Source: Accumulibacter sp.
Lineage (GTDB): Bacteria; Pseudomonadota; Gammaproteobacteria; Burkholderiales; Rhodocyclaceae
Assembly (NCBI GenBank): GCA_016789495.1
Contig: JAEUOJ010000177.1
Span: forward strand, 1 to 35,258
Length of the DNA: 35,258 nucleotides
Direction of reading: 5' to 3'
Position 1 is the stretch's first letter. Each line of letters begins with the position of its first letter. Below the pieces are notes generated by a model, which saw only the letters and a program-made list of their open reading frames with translations, was not told the DNA's origin and made no database searches. Below are positions 27,515 to 34,081 of the stretch, in pieces. The translations under genes and the position numbers were made by a program.

Positions 27515-29122
27515 TCAGGGCAGGGCGGGCAGCGTGCGGCTGGTCAGTTCGCCCGCCAGCAGGCTGGCATTGCGGGCGGCCAGACCGTAGATCGTCAGTT
27601 GTGGATTGGCGCCCAGGCTGGTTGGCAGCAATGAACCATCATTCACGGTCAGATTGTCCAGCCAGAAGTGCCGGCCGCGATGATCGACCACGCCACGCTG
27701 GGCACTGTCGGCCATCCCGCACCCGCCCATGACGTGTGCACTGACCACCCGGCAGGCCAAAGGCTTCAAGGGCAGGGCGGCGATCGCCTCCTTCGCTTCC
27801 GCCCAACTGGCATATCCGCTGGCGAGTTCATGCACCGGCGTCACCGACCGCGCACCGGCGGCGAACTGGATTTCCGCCATCGCCAGCAAGGCCCGTCGGG
27901 CGGCCTCCCAGATCGTTTCGTTGAGCGGATAGTCGAGAATCGGTGTCCCGTCGCTCGCCAGCCGCACGTGGCCGCCCCGGCTTTCCGGATGAAATCCGTC
28001 GCGCAGCAACGCCAGTAGCACCTGCGCGTGGGTGAATTCGCGCATCACGCGTTGATGCGCGGCGCCAAAGCCTGGCAAGGTGGTCGAAAACAGCACCGGA
28101 TGCAGCGGCGCGCTTTCGATCTTGAAACCGAGAGCGCCGTCGATCGGTGCTTGGTGCAGAAAATGGTCGGTATAGATGGTCTGCGGAGCGCCGGCGTAGG
28201 CATCGACCCGATTCGGCATCAGCGCCGCCGAAATGACGACTGGATGGAGAAAAGTGCGCTTGCCGATCAGTCGCTGGGGATCAGGGACGCCGCTGCGCAG
28301 CAGCAGCGCCGGGCTGCCGATGGCCCCGGCGGCCACGACGAAATGGCGGGCGCGCAGTTGCAAACGTTTGCCGGAGAGATGGAGGCCATCCGACTGCAAG
28401 GCCAGGCAGTCAAGTGCGGAGACGGTATGGCCGGCGAAACGCAGACGTTCGGCGCGCAGCCGGGTGTACAGCGTGGCACCGTGCTGCAGGGCGACCGGAA
28501 TGCTGGTCAACAGCATCGACTGTTTGGCGTTGGTCGGGCAGCCCATGCCGCAGTAGCCCAGGTTCCAGCAACCTTTGACGTTGCGTTTGATCTGGCCGAC
28601 CGGGATCGCCAGTTTCTCGCCACCGACCGCCAGAAGCTGATTGTTGGCGTTTGGCGGCGTCTCCCATGGCCGGATCGACAGTTTGTGTTCGATCACCGCG
28701 AACCATGGAATCAAGGCGTCTACGGTCAACGAGCGTAGTCCGAACTGGCGCTGCCAATAGTCGAGCACTTCGGACGGGGTGCGGAAGCTGCTGGTCCAAT
28801 TGACGGTCGTCGAGCCGCCGACACAGCGTCCCTGCAGAATGTTGATCGCTTTGTCGGCTGTTTTGCGGGCGGCGGAATCCTGATACAGCTCGGGATAAGC
28901 GACGGATTCGAGCATCTTGAAATCGCTGGACGAACGCAGCGGCCCTTCCTCGACCATCGCGACGCGCAGACCGGCGGCGCTGAGCAGTTCGGCGGTCACC
29001 CCGCCGCCAGCGCCGGTGCCGACGATGACCACATCGAAGTCGACGGTGTGATTCCTGCCCAGGGTCGAGGCATCGATGTGCCGCCAGCCGCTGGCCAGAC
29101 CGGCTTTGATCGGATCGACCAT
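27515..29122 (-). CDS. GMC-family FAD oxidoreductase (membrane-linked alcohol dehydrogenase type)
   Basis: The 535-residue flavoprotein has the FAD-binding GTGAGGGVTAELLSAAGLRVAMVEEG at residues 35-60. It also has a Cys-rich NLGYCGMGCPTNAKQS segment typical of the cytochrome-linked rather than oxygen-using branch, and the C-terminal active-site block with His463 (SAHVMGGCGM) and Asn506 (GANPQLT). No signal peptide is seen. The ATG overlaps the stop of a Tat-signal small protein (ATGA), so the small partner may carry the large subunit across the membrane, as in gluconate/sorbitol dehydrogenases. Substrate is unknown; the aldehyde dehydrogenase in the same operon suggests an alcohol. Confidence 0.9.
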   Translation of the reverse strand: MVDPIKAGLASGWRHIDASTLGRNHTVDFDVVIVGTGAGGGVTAELLSAAGLRVAMVEEGPLRSSSDFKMLESVAYPELYQDSAARKTADKAINILQGRCVGGSTTVNWTSSFRTPSEVLDYWQRQFGLRSLTVDALIPWFAVIEHKLSIRPWETPPNANNQLLAVGGEKLAIPVGQIKRNVKGCWNLGYCGMGCPTNAKQSMLLTSIPVALQHGATLYTRLRAERLRFAGHTVSALDCLALQSDGLHLSGKRLQLRARHFVVAAGAIGSPALLLRSGVPDPQRLIGKRTFLHPVVISAALMPNRVDAYAGAPQTIYTDHFLHQAPIDGALGFKIESAPLHPVLFSTTLPGFGAAHQRVMREFTHAQVLLALLRDGFHPESRGGHVRLASDGTPILDYPLNETIWEAARRALLAMAEIQFAAGARSVTPVHELASGYASWAEAKEAIAALPLKPLACRVVSAHVMGGCGMADSAQRGVVDHRGRHFWLDNLTVNDGSLLPTSLGANPQLTIYGLAARNASLLAGELTSRTLPALP

Positions 29123-29625
29123 CAGAAATATCCTCGGGGTGGCCCGGGATAGGCGATGGCCTGCCAGCTTTCCGGACGCCCGTACCAGGCAGCGAAGGTC
29201 AGGTCATGCAACGCCGCGTAAGCGCTTTGCAGCAATTTCAGGCGGCTGGCTCGCCAGGTTTGCAGAAACTCGCTGACCTCATCGACAGTCGTCTGTCGCC
29301 AAGGCCGGCTGACGCCGGCGAGCATCAGCCGACCCGGAGCGAGGACCAGCAGTCCAAACAGTTCGCCGAGTTCTCGTTGCGTCGCCAGCGAAAATCCGCT
29401 TGCCACCTGCTCGATGCCATCGACGGTCACGGCCAGCCGCTGCCGCCGTTCTTCCGCCGCTTGCGGCAGGAGGTCGTCCAGCAGGGCATTGGCGACCGCG
29501 GTCAGCATGTCGCGCTCGACGCCAGTCAATCGGCGGCCGCCGGCGGCGTTGAGCCAGCCCGAGATCGACAACAGCAGTGCACCAGCCAGTCCGGTGCGCA
29601 GAAGTTGCCTGCGTCCGCTGTTCAT
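29122..29625 (-). CDS. Tat-signal small subunit/partner of the GMC dehydrogenase
   Basis: The 167-residue protein starts with a twin-arginine leader (Arg5-Arg6 followed by Gln-Leu-Leu and a hydrophobic stretch to about residue 28). The rest is helical, with a Glu-Arg-Asp-Met-Leu-Thr-Ala-Val-Ala-Asn-Ala-Leu-Leu block recalling gluconate 2-dehydrogenase subunit 3-like proteins, and aromatic residues near the C terminus (FAAWYGRPESW). In characterised systems such small subunits guide export of the FAD subunit. ATGA overlaps on both sides tie it to the aldehyde dehydrogenase upstream and the GMC gene downstream. Confidence 0.78.
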   Translation of the reverse strand: MNSGRRQLLRTGLAGALLLSISGWLNAAGGRRLTGVERDMLTAVANALLDDLLPQAAEERRQRLAVTVDGIEQVASGFSLATQRELGELFGLLVLAPGRLMLAGVSRPWRQTTVDEVSEFLQTWRASRLKLLQSAYAALHDLTFAAWYGRPESWQAIAYPGPPRGYF

Positions 29626-31037
29626 CGGATCATCAACCGCGTCAGACGGTCGAACAGCGCGCCATACGGCGGTTTGAACATGCCGATTCCCGAAAGTCGT
29701 GACTGTCGGAAGACCGCCCGTTCGACCGAAAAGGTCTTGAACCCGGCAAAGCCATGGTAACGACCCATGCCACTCGGTCCGACGCCGCCAAAAGGCAACT
29801 CGTCTTGAGCGATATGCAGAATCACGTCATTGACCGTCACCCCGCCGGAAACCGAGCCGTTGAGCACGCGCTCGATATTCGCCGGCCGTCGGTCGAAGTA
29901 ATACATCGCCAACGGTCGCGGTTGGCGATTGACGTAGCGCAGTGCCTCGTCGAGACTGCCGTAAGCGCGTAACGGTAGCAGCGGACCGAAGATTTCTTCG
30001 CGCATCACCCGTAATTGGTCGTCCGGATTAAGCAAGAGGACTGGCGGCAAGCAGCGGCGCAGCGGGTCGGCGACCACGCCGGGCGCCAATTCGACCAAGC
30101 GGGTGCCAGCTCGGCGTGCCTCGTCGAGCAAAGCCAGCAGTCGCGCATACTGGCGTTGGTCGATCACCGACGAATAGTCCGGCGAATGGGTGATGTCTGG
30201 ATAGCAGGCGGCGAAGACGCGTCGCGCCTGGTGGACGAACGCCTCCTCCTGGCCGGCCGGCAGCAGCACGTAGTCGGGTGCGATGCAGGTCTGGCCGGCG
30301 TTCAAGCACTTGCCGATGATGATTCGCTCGACGGCGTGGGCGAAATGTCGGTCCGACAGCGCCGGACCGATGATCGCCGGTGATTTGCCACCGAGTTCGA
30401 GCGTCACCGGCGTCAGATTGTCCGCCGCCGAACGCATGATCGACCGGCCGACCGTCGTCGAACCGGTGAATAGCAAATGGTCGAACGGCAGCCGGGCGAA
30501 TTCCTGGGCGACGGCGACATCGCCTTCGACGACTGACAATTCGTCGTCGGCGAAATGCCGCGCCAGCAGTTCGGCGAACAGTGTCGCGGTCGCTGGGGTG
30601 AATTCGGACATCTTGACCAGGGCTCGATTGCCGGCGGCGAGCGCCGAGGCCAGCGGCGCGACCGCCAGATAGAGCGGATAATTCCACGGCACCATCACGC
30701 CGACCGCACCCATCGGGGTATAACGCACTTCGGCGCGAGCCGGCTGAAACCACATGCCGACCGATCGGTTTTGCGGTCGCATCCACCGTCGCAAATGGCG
30801 CAGCGCGTGCCGCAAGGCCTGATGGCTGGGAAAAAGTTCGAACAAACGGGTTTCCGCCGGCGAACGGTGGCCGAAATCGCGGCGTACGGCATCGATCAAC
30901 GCCGCTTCGTTATCACTCAGCAGAGCCCCGAGGGTCTTCAACCGCCGTTCCCGGACCGCTGGCGGTGGATTGGAATCGTCTCGCGCGGCGGCCTGCAAAC
31001 GGGCGAAGCGGCTGGCCAGGGAATCGGCAACGGGCAT
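29622..31037 (-). CDS. Aldehyde dehydrogenase, coniferyl-aldehyde dehydrogenase type
   Basis: The 471-residue NAD(P)-dependent enzyme has the class 3-like ALDH core: PWNYPLYLAVAPL at about 118-130, FTGSTTVGRSIM near 190-201, general base Glu214 in LELGGKSP and nucleophile Cys251 in GQTCIAPDYVL. Opening and length resemble coniferyl aldehyde dehydrogenases (CalB). ATG 31037 has GAGGA 7 bases upstream; an upstream TTG-type extension is not family-like. It is the first gene of the minus-strand operon and would oxidise the aldehyde produced by the GMC enzyme. Substrate specificity cannot be read from sequence alone. Confidence 0.92.
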   Translation of the reverse strand: MPVADSLASRFARLQAAARDDSNPPPAVRERRLKTLGALLSDNEAALIDAVRRDFGHRSPAETRLFELFPSHQALRHALRHLRRWMRPQNRSVGMWFQPARAEVRYTPMGAVGVMVPWNYPLYLAVAPLASALAAGNRALVKMSEFTPATATLFAELLARHFADDELSVVEGDVAVAQEFARLPFDHLLFTGSTTVGRSIMRSAADNLTPVTLELGGKSPAIIGPALSDRHFAHAVERIIIGKCLNAGQTCIAPDYVLLPAGQEEAFVHQARRVFAACYPDITHSPDYSSVIDQRQYARLLALLDEARRAGTRLVELAPGVVADPLRRCLPPVLLLNPDDQLRVMREEIFGPLLPLRAYGSLDEALRYVNRQPRPLAMYYFDRRPANIERVLNGSVSGGVTVNDVILHIAQDELPFGGVGPSGMGRYHGFAGFKTFSVERAVFRQSRLSGIGMFKPPYGALFDRLTRLMIR

Positions 31038-31143
31038 CGTCAAATCCTCGCAACAGTACCGGCAGAGTGTAATCCGCCGCCGGCCCATCGGTTAGGTTGC
31101 GGCGACTAAACTTGTGGCGTGTGATCCATGGATAATTCAGCCG

Positions 31144-31872
31144 ATGAATCAGCCATCCCCTCCGGACGACCGACGAACCAGCGCCGAGGCGCTGCGGCAA
31201 CACCTGCTTTCGGCGAAAACGTTGCGCCGGCAAGCCAAGGTCGATGCGACGACCGCCCATCATCACATGCGCCTGCGCGCCTGGCAGGCCGGGCGGCTGG
31301 CACGCACCCACGCCGACCTGCTGTGTAGCGCGCGTTTCGGCGAAGCGGCGCGATTTTTTCTGACCGATCTGTACGGTCCCAAGGATTTCAGTCGACGTGA
31401 CGAGGAACTGGAACGAATCCTGCCGCTGCTGATCAAGATGCTGCCGGCTTCGGCACTATACACCGTCGCTCTGGCGGTGGAGCTCGACGCGTTGACCGAA
31501 CGGCTGGATGCGGCGATGGTCCAGGCACTGGCGGCGGATGCGGCGATCGATGACCTCGACGAAGCCCGTTACGCCGATGCCTACCGTTTCGTCGGGCTTC
31601 GTGAGCTGCGTTTACGCCAGATCGAACTGATCGGCCAGATTGGCCGCTTTCTTGAACGGCTGGCTGGGAAACCGTTGCTGACCCAACTGCTCAAGCTGAT
31701 GCGGCAACCCGCGCAAGCCGCCGGGCTCGGTGACTTGCAGGAATTCCTTGAACGAGGTTTTCTCGCCTTTCGCCACATGGGGCCGGCCAAGGAGTTCCTC
31801 GAGGCAATCGAATATCGGGAGCAGCGGCTGCTGAATCAGCTCTTTTCCAGCGCGGCGGACCCCTTTGCCTGA
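31144..31872 (+). CDS. FFLEELY-motif protein of unknown function
   Basis: The 242-residue, mostly helical soluble protein contains RFFLTDLYGPKDFSRRDEELERILP, the variant here of the FFLEELY motif that names a proteobacterial family of unknown function. The N-terminal part is rich in Arg and His, and the C-terminal part is Leu-rich with amphipathic helices. I prefer ATG 31144; an in-frame GTG at 31114 is possible, and neither has a clear ribosome-binding site. It is divergent from the aldehyde dehydrogenase. A short hairpin with ACGGCC/GGCCGT arms lies 16 bases after the stop. Confidence 0.82.
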   Translation: MNQPSPPDDRRTSAEALRQHLLSAKTLRRQAKVDATTAHHHMRLRAWQAGRLARTHADLLCSARFGEAARFFLTDLYGPKDFSRRDEELERILPLLIKMLPASALYTVALAVELDALTERLDAAMVQALAADAAIDDLDEARYADAYRFVGLRELRLRQIELIGQIGRFLERLAGKPLLTQLLKLMRQPAQAAGLGDLQEFLERGFLAFRHMGPAKEFLEAIEYREQRLLNQLFSSAADPFA

Positions 31873-31887
31873 GCGGAGCCGCTGCTG

Positions 31888-31905
31888 ACGGCCGCTCAAG
31901 GCCGT
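31888..31905 (+). terminator. Weak hairpin after the FFLEELY gene
   Basis: The arms ACGGCC and GGCCGT enclose a 6-base loop, followed by TCGCTTCTT rather than a clean T run. It may end transcription of the gene at 31144, but it is not a strong intrinsic terminator. Confidence 0.3.
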
Positions 31906-31923
31906 TCGCTTCTTACATGCCGT

Positions 31924-31950
31924 CACAGAAATCCACAGAGAATTCACAGA
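31924..31950. repeat. Three CACAGA direct repeats, helically phased
   Basis: CACAGA occurs at 31924-31929, 31934-31939 and 31945-31950, with starts 10 and 11 bp apart, on one face of the helix. The array lies 21-47 bp upstream of a TAGTAT -10-like box (31971-31976), a position suited to an activator. Confidence 0.5.
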
Positions 31951-31980
31951 TCCGGTGCGATCGGGTGCGGTAGTATTCAC

Positions 31981-32075
31981 CTGTCGCCGAGGTGCTCCTT
32001 TCCTCCCCCTCCCCTCCGGAGTATCGCGGTGACGGCAACACCGGCCCGCCCAGCCCCCTGCGCGGGCCGTTTTTA
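31981..32075 (+). ncRNA. Candidate small RNA with C-rich anti-Shine-Dalgarno loop
   Basis: Bases 31981-31998 pair with 32018-32035 in an 18-position stem with one A-G mismatch and a few G-U pairs. The 19-base loop (31999-32017) is entirely C and T and contains CCTCC several times, the complement of a ribosome-binding site. Six bases later a strong intrinsic terminator follows. A TAGTAT box at 31971-31976 would start transcription about where the stem begins, giving an RNA of about 95 bases. No open frame of note lies within. The layout resembles the C-rich-loop riboregulators of other Proteobacteria (for example the CCUCCUCCC 'cuckoo' RNAs and Xanthomonas sX13), though I do not recognise this one. 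No -35 box is evident. Confidence 0.55.
32042..32074 (+). terminator. Strong intrinsic terminator
   Basis: CGGCCCGC (32042-32049) pairs perfectly with GCGGGCCG (32062-32069), enclosing a 12-base loop, followed directly by TTTTT-A-TTTTT. No protein gene ends within 160 bp upstream, so it most simply ends the candidate small RNA. Confidence 0.85.
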
Positions 32076-32119
32076 TTTTTGGAGCGGCCTGAAAAGCGTG
32101 CCTGCGAAGGAGGGTAGGA

Positions 32120-32148
32120 TTGATCAGCAACATACTGCTTCATATATC
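32120..32148 (+). promoter_or_regulatory. Candidate sigma-70 promoter for the 32258 membrane protein
   Basis: TTGATC (32120-32125) and TATATC (32143-32148) are 17 bp apart, each matching 4 of 6 consensus bases. They lie about 110 bp upstream of the ATG and after the small-RNA terminator. Confidence 0.3.
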
Positions 32149-32164
32149 TTGCCAGCCCTCTGGA

Positions 32165-32178
32165 TTGAATATGATCAC
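32165..32178. promoter_or_regulatory. FNR-like box upstream of the 32258 gene
   Basis: TTGAA-TATG-ATCAC matches 8 of 10 positions of TTGAT-N4-ATCAA. It lies 80 bp upstream of the membrane-protein ATG. The Crp/Fnr protein at 20457-21149 has the Glu-Ser-Arg recognition residues for this type of site, so it could bind here; this is inference. Confidence 0.3.
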
Positions 32179-32257
32179 TGAGTTCCGATCTGAAAACCGT
32201 GCGCAAAGCGAATAATTCAGCCTTTCCCGGAATACTGTCTCGAACGCAAGGACTGTG

Positions 32258-32659
32258 ATGAATACCGATCGACATGCCGTCCCCGATAGTTCAGAAAGCT
32301 TCATGACCTCTCCCAAGACCGCCTGGCTGGCCAAGGTGCTCGCACTGCTGCTCGGCGCGGTCGCGGTCACCGTCGGCGTGATGTTTTCCATGCTGGCCTT
32401 GGCCGTATTGCTGGTCGTCGGGGTGATTCTTTTCGGCGTGCTGCTCTGGAAGACACGCCACTTGCGTCGGCAACTGCAACAGCGGATGAACTCGCCGGGG
32501 GACTGGCCGGCCCCGGCCTGGCAAGAGGATCGCGGCCACGGCACGATCATCGATGGCGAAGCGGTCCGTCAACCGGCGAATGAGCAGGGACCCGCTCTCG
32601 TCGACCCATCCTCACAAGCGCGCGTCAAGCCGCACGGAGCTAATTTCGGAACCGACTGA
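32258..32659 (+). CDS. Small two-helix membrane protein of unknown function
   Basis: The 133-residue protein has two adjacent hydrophobic helices at about 26-45 and 48-67 (AKVLALLLGAVAVTVGVMF and ALAVLLVVGVILFGVLLW), followed by a basic segment KTRHLRRQLQQR and a polar tail. I do not recognise a named domain; similar short proteins with a WKTRxLRRQL end occur in Rhodocyclales. ATG 32258 has AAGGA 5 bases upstream. It lies between the candidate small RNA and the lytic transglycosylase gene. Confidence 0.7.
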   Translation: MNTDRHAVPDSSESFMTSPKTAWLAKVLALLLGAVAVTVGVMFSMLALAVLLVVGVILFGVLLWKTRHLRRQLQQRMNSPGDWPAPAWQEDRGHGTIIDGEAVRQPANEQGPALVDPSSQARVKPHGANFGTD

Positions 32660-32721
32660 TCTGCCGCCCTCCGCTTTCGCTGCTATTCTTGCGCCTTTTC
32701 CATCAATCCCCGGGCTGACGT

Positions 32722-33939
32722 ATGCCGATCATCCGCCGTTTTTGTGCCGCCATTTTTCTGCTCGCCGCTGCCGCTGGCGCCGCGCAGGCGGCTACCGACG
32801 ACACCCGTTTCGGCGCCTGTCTGTCGTCGCTACGCAACGAGGCGGCTGGCAAAGGGATCTCGGCGGGCACTTTCGACAATCTGACCCGTGGTCTGTCGCC
32901 CGATCTGAGTGTTCTTGAATTCCTGGATTACCAGCCCGAATTCCGTGCGCCGATCTGGGATTATCTGGCCAGTTTGGTTGACGAGGAACGGGTGACCGAC
33001 GGTTTGGCCATGCGAGAGAAGTGGGCCAGCGCGCTGACCGATGCCGCGCAGCGCTATCAGGTCGATCCGGAGACAGTCATCGCCATCTGGGGTGTCGAAA
33101 GCAACTACGGACGCAATTTCGGCAAACGTCCGTTGCTGACCTCACTGGGCACGCTGTCTTGTTATGGCCGTCGACAAGCGTATTTTCGCGGCGAGTTTTT
33201 CAGCACCCTCAAAATTCTGGCCAGCGGCGACATCGCTCCCGAACGGCTGGTCGGTTCCTGGGCGGGAGCTTTCGGGCATACCCAGTTCATGCCGTCCACT
33301 TTCCTGCGTCTGGCGGTCGATGGCGACGGTGACGGCAAGCGTGACTTGATCGATAGCGTTCCCGACGCGCTGGCGTCGACGGCCCATTTCCTGCGCCGGG
33401 CCGGTTGGCGCAAGGGCGAACCCTGGGGCTACGAGGTGATTTTGCCCGCCAGCTTCGATAGCAGCCTGAATGGACGACGTAACAAACGGCCGCTAGCGTA
33501 CTGGGTCTCGCAAGGCCTGCGGCGTGCCGATGGGCAACCGCTCGCCGCCACCGAGGCCGGTGCCGGATTGCTGTTGCCGGCCGGTCGGCACGGTCCGGCG
33601 TTTCTGGTCTTCGCCAATTTCGATGCCATTTATGGCTACAACGCCGCCGAAAGCTATGCCTTGGCCATCGCTTTGCTGGCCGATCGCTTGAAAGGAAGCA
33701 AGGGACTGCTGTCCGCCTGGCCGACCGACGATCCGGGACTGTCGCGGCAGGAGCGTCGGGAACTGCAGACTCTGCTCGCCGCCCGCGGCCATCCGATCGG
33801 CGAGATCGACGGCATGATCGGCGCCAACTTGCGGCAAGCGATCGAGGCGGAGAAAAAGCGCCTTGGCCTGCCGGCGGACGGTCGTGCCGGACAGAAACTG
33901 CTGCGGCTTTTACGGACGGCGCCGAGCGCGAAAAACTAG
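32722..33939 (+). CDS. MltB-type lytic murein transglycosylase
   Basis: The 405-residue periplasmic enzyme has a signal peptide (cleavage after Ala-Gln-Ala, about residue 23; no lipobox). It cleaves glycan strands of peptidoglycan to 1,6-anhydro products. The catalytic domain carries Glu126 in IWGVESNYGRNFG, then LGTLSCYGRRQAYFRGEF and GAFGHTQFMPSTFLRLAVDGDGDG, typical of the SLT_2/MltB_2 family. A C-terminal peptidoglycan-binding domain spans about 340-400 (LQTLLAARGHPIGEIDGMIG). The protein is soluble rather than lipid-anchored, unlike E. coli MltB. Confidence 0.93.
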   Translation: MPIIRRFCAAIFLLAAAAGAAQAATDDTRFGACLSSLRNEAAGKGISAGTFDNLTRGLSPDLSVLEFLDYQPEFRAPIWDYLASLVDEERVTDGLAMREKWASALTDAAQRYQVDPETVIAIWGVESNYGRNFGKRPLLTSLGTLSCYGRRQAYFRGEFFSTLKILASGDIAPERLVGSWAGAFGHTQFMPSTFLRLAVDGDGDGKRDLIDSVPDALASTAHFLRRAGWRKGEPWGYEVILPASFDSSLNGRRNKRPLAYWVSQGLRRADGQPLAATEAGAGLLLPAGRHGPAFLVFANFDAIYGYNAAESYALAIALLADRLKGSKGLLSAWPTDDPGLSRQERRELQTLLAARGHPIGEIDGMIGANLRQAIEAEKKRLGLPADGRAGQKLLRLLRTAPSAKN

Positions 33940-33958
33940 CCGCCGGTCTGCCGGCGGC
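33939..33958. terminator. GC-rich hairpin at the end of the lytic transglycosylase gene
   Basis: GCCGCCGG and CCGGCGGC form a perfect 8-bp stem with a TCTG loop starting at the last base of the stop codon. No T tract follows, so it may act as an mRNA 3'-end stabiliser or a weak terminator. Confidence 0.4.
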
Positions 33959-33994
33959 GAAAAGACGGTGCCAGACAGCCGGCAGCCACGTCTG

Positions 33995-34023
33995 CCTGGT
34001 TCCCAAGGTCTTTGGGAACCAGG
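33995..34023. repeat. 12-bp inverted repeat (REP-like hairpin) between mltB-type gene and gpmI
   Basis: CCTGGTTCCCAA (33995-34006) pairs with TTGGGAACCAGG (34012-34023) around a 5-base loop, with a partial second copy CCAGGAAA nearby. It lies between convergent genes and has no T tract on either strand. The GTTCCCAA/TTGGGAAC core resembles dispersed intergenic palindromes seen in several bacterial genomes. Confidence 0.6.
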
Positions 34024-34081
34024 AAACCAGGAAAAATTCGGCAATTTACAAACGTATCCTAATGAAGGCGCGCGGAAATGG

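Noticed and set aside
31924-31950. DnaA boxes or a replication origin at the CACAGA repeats
   Set aside because: The best match to TTATCCACA is 7 of 9 and the others are poorer; no dnaA, dnaN or AT-rich unwinding element is nearby.
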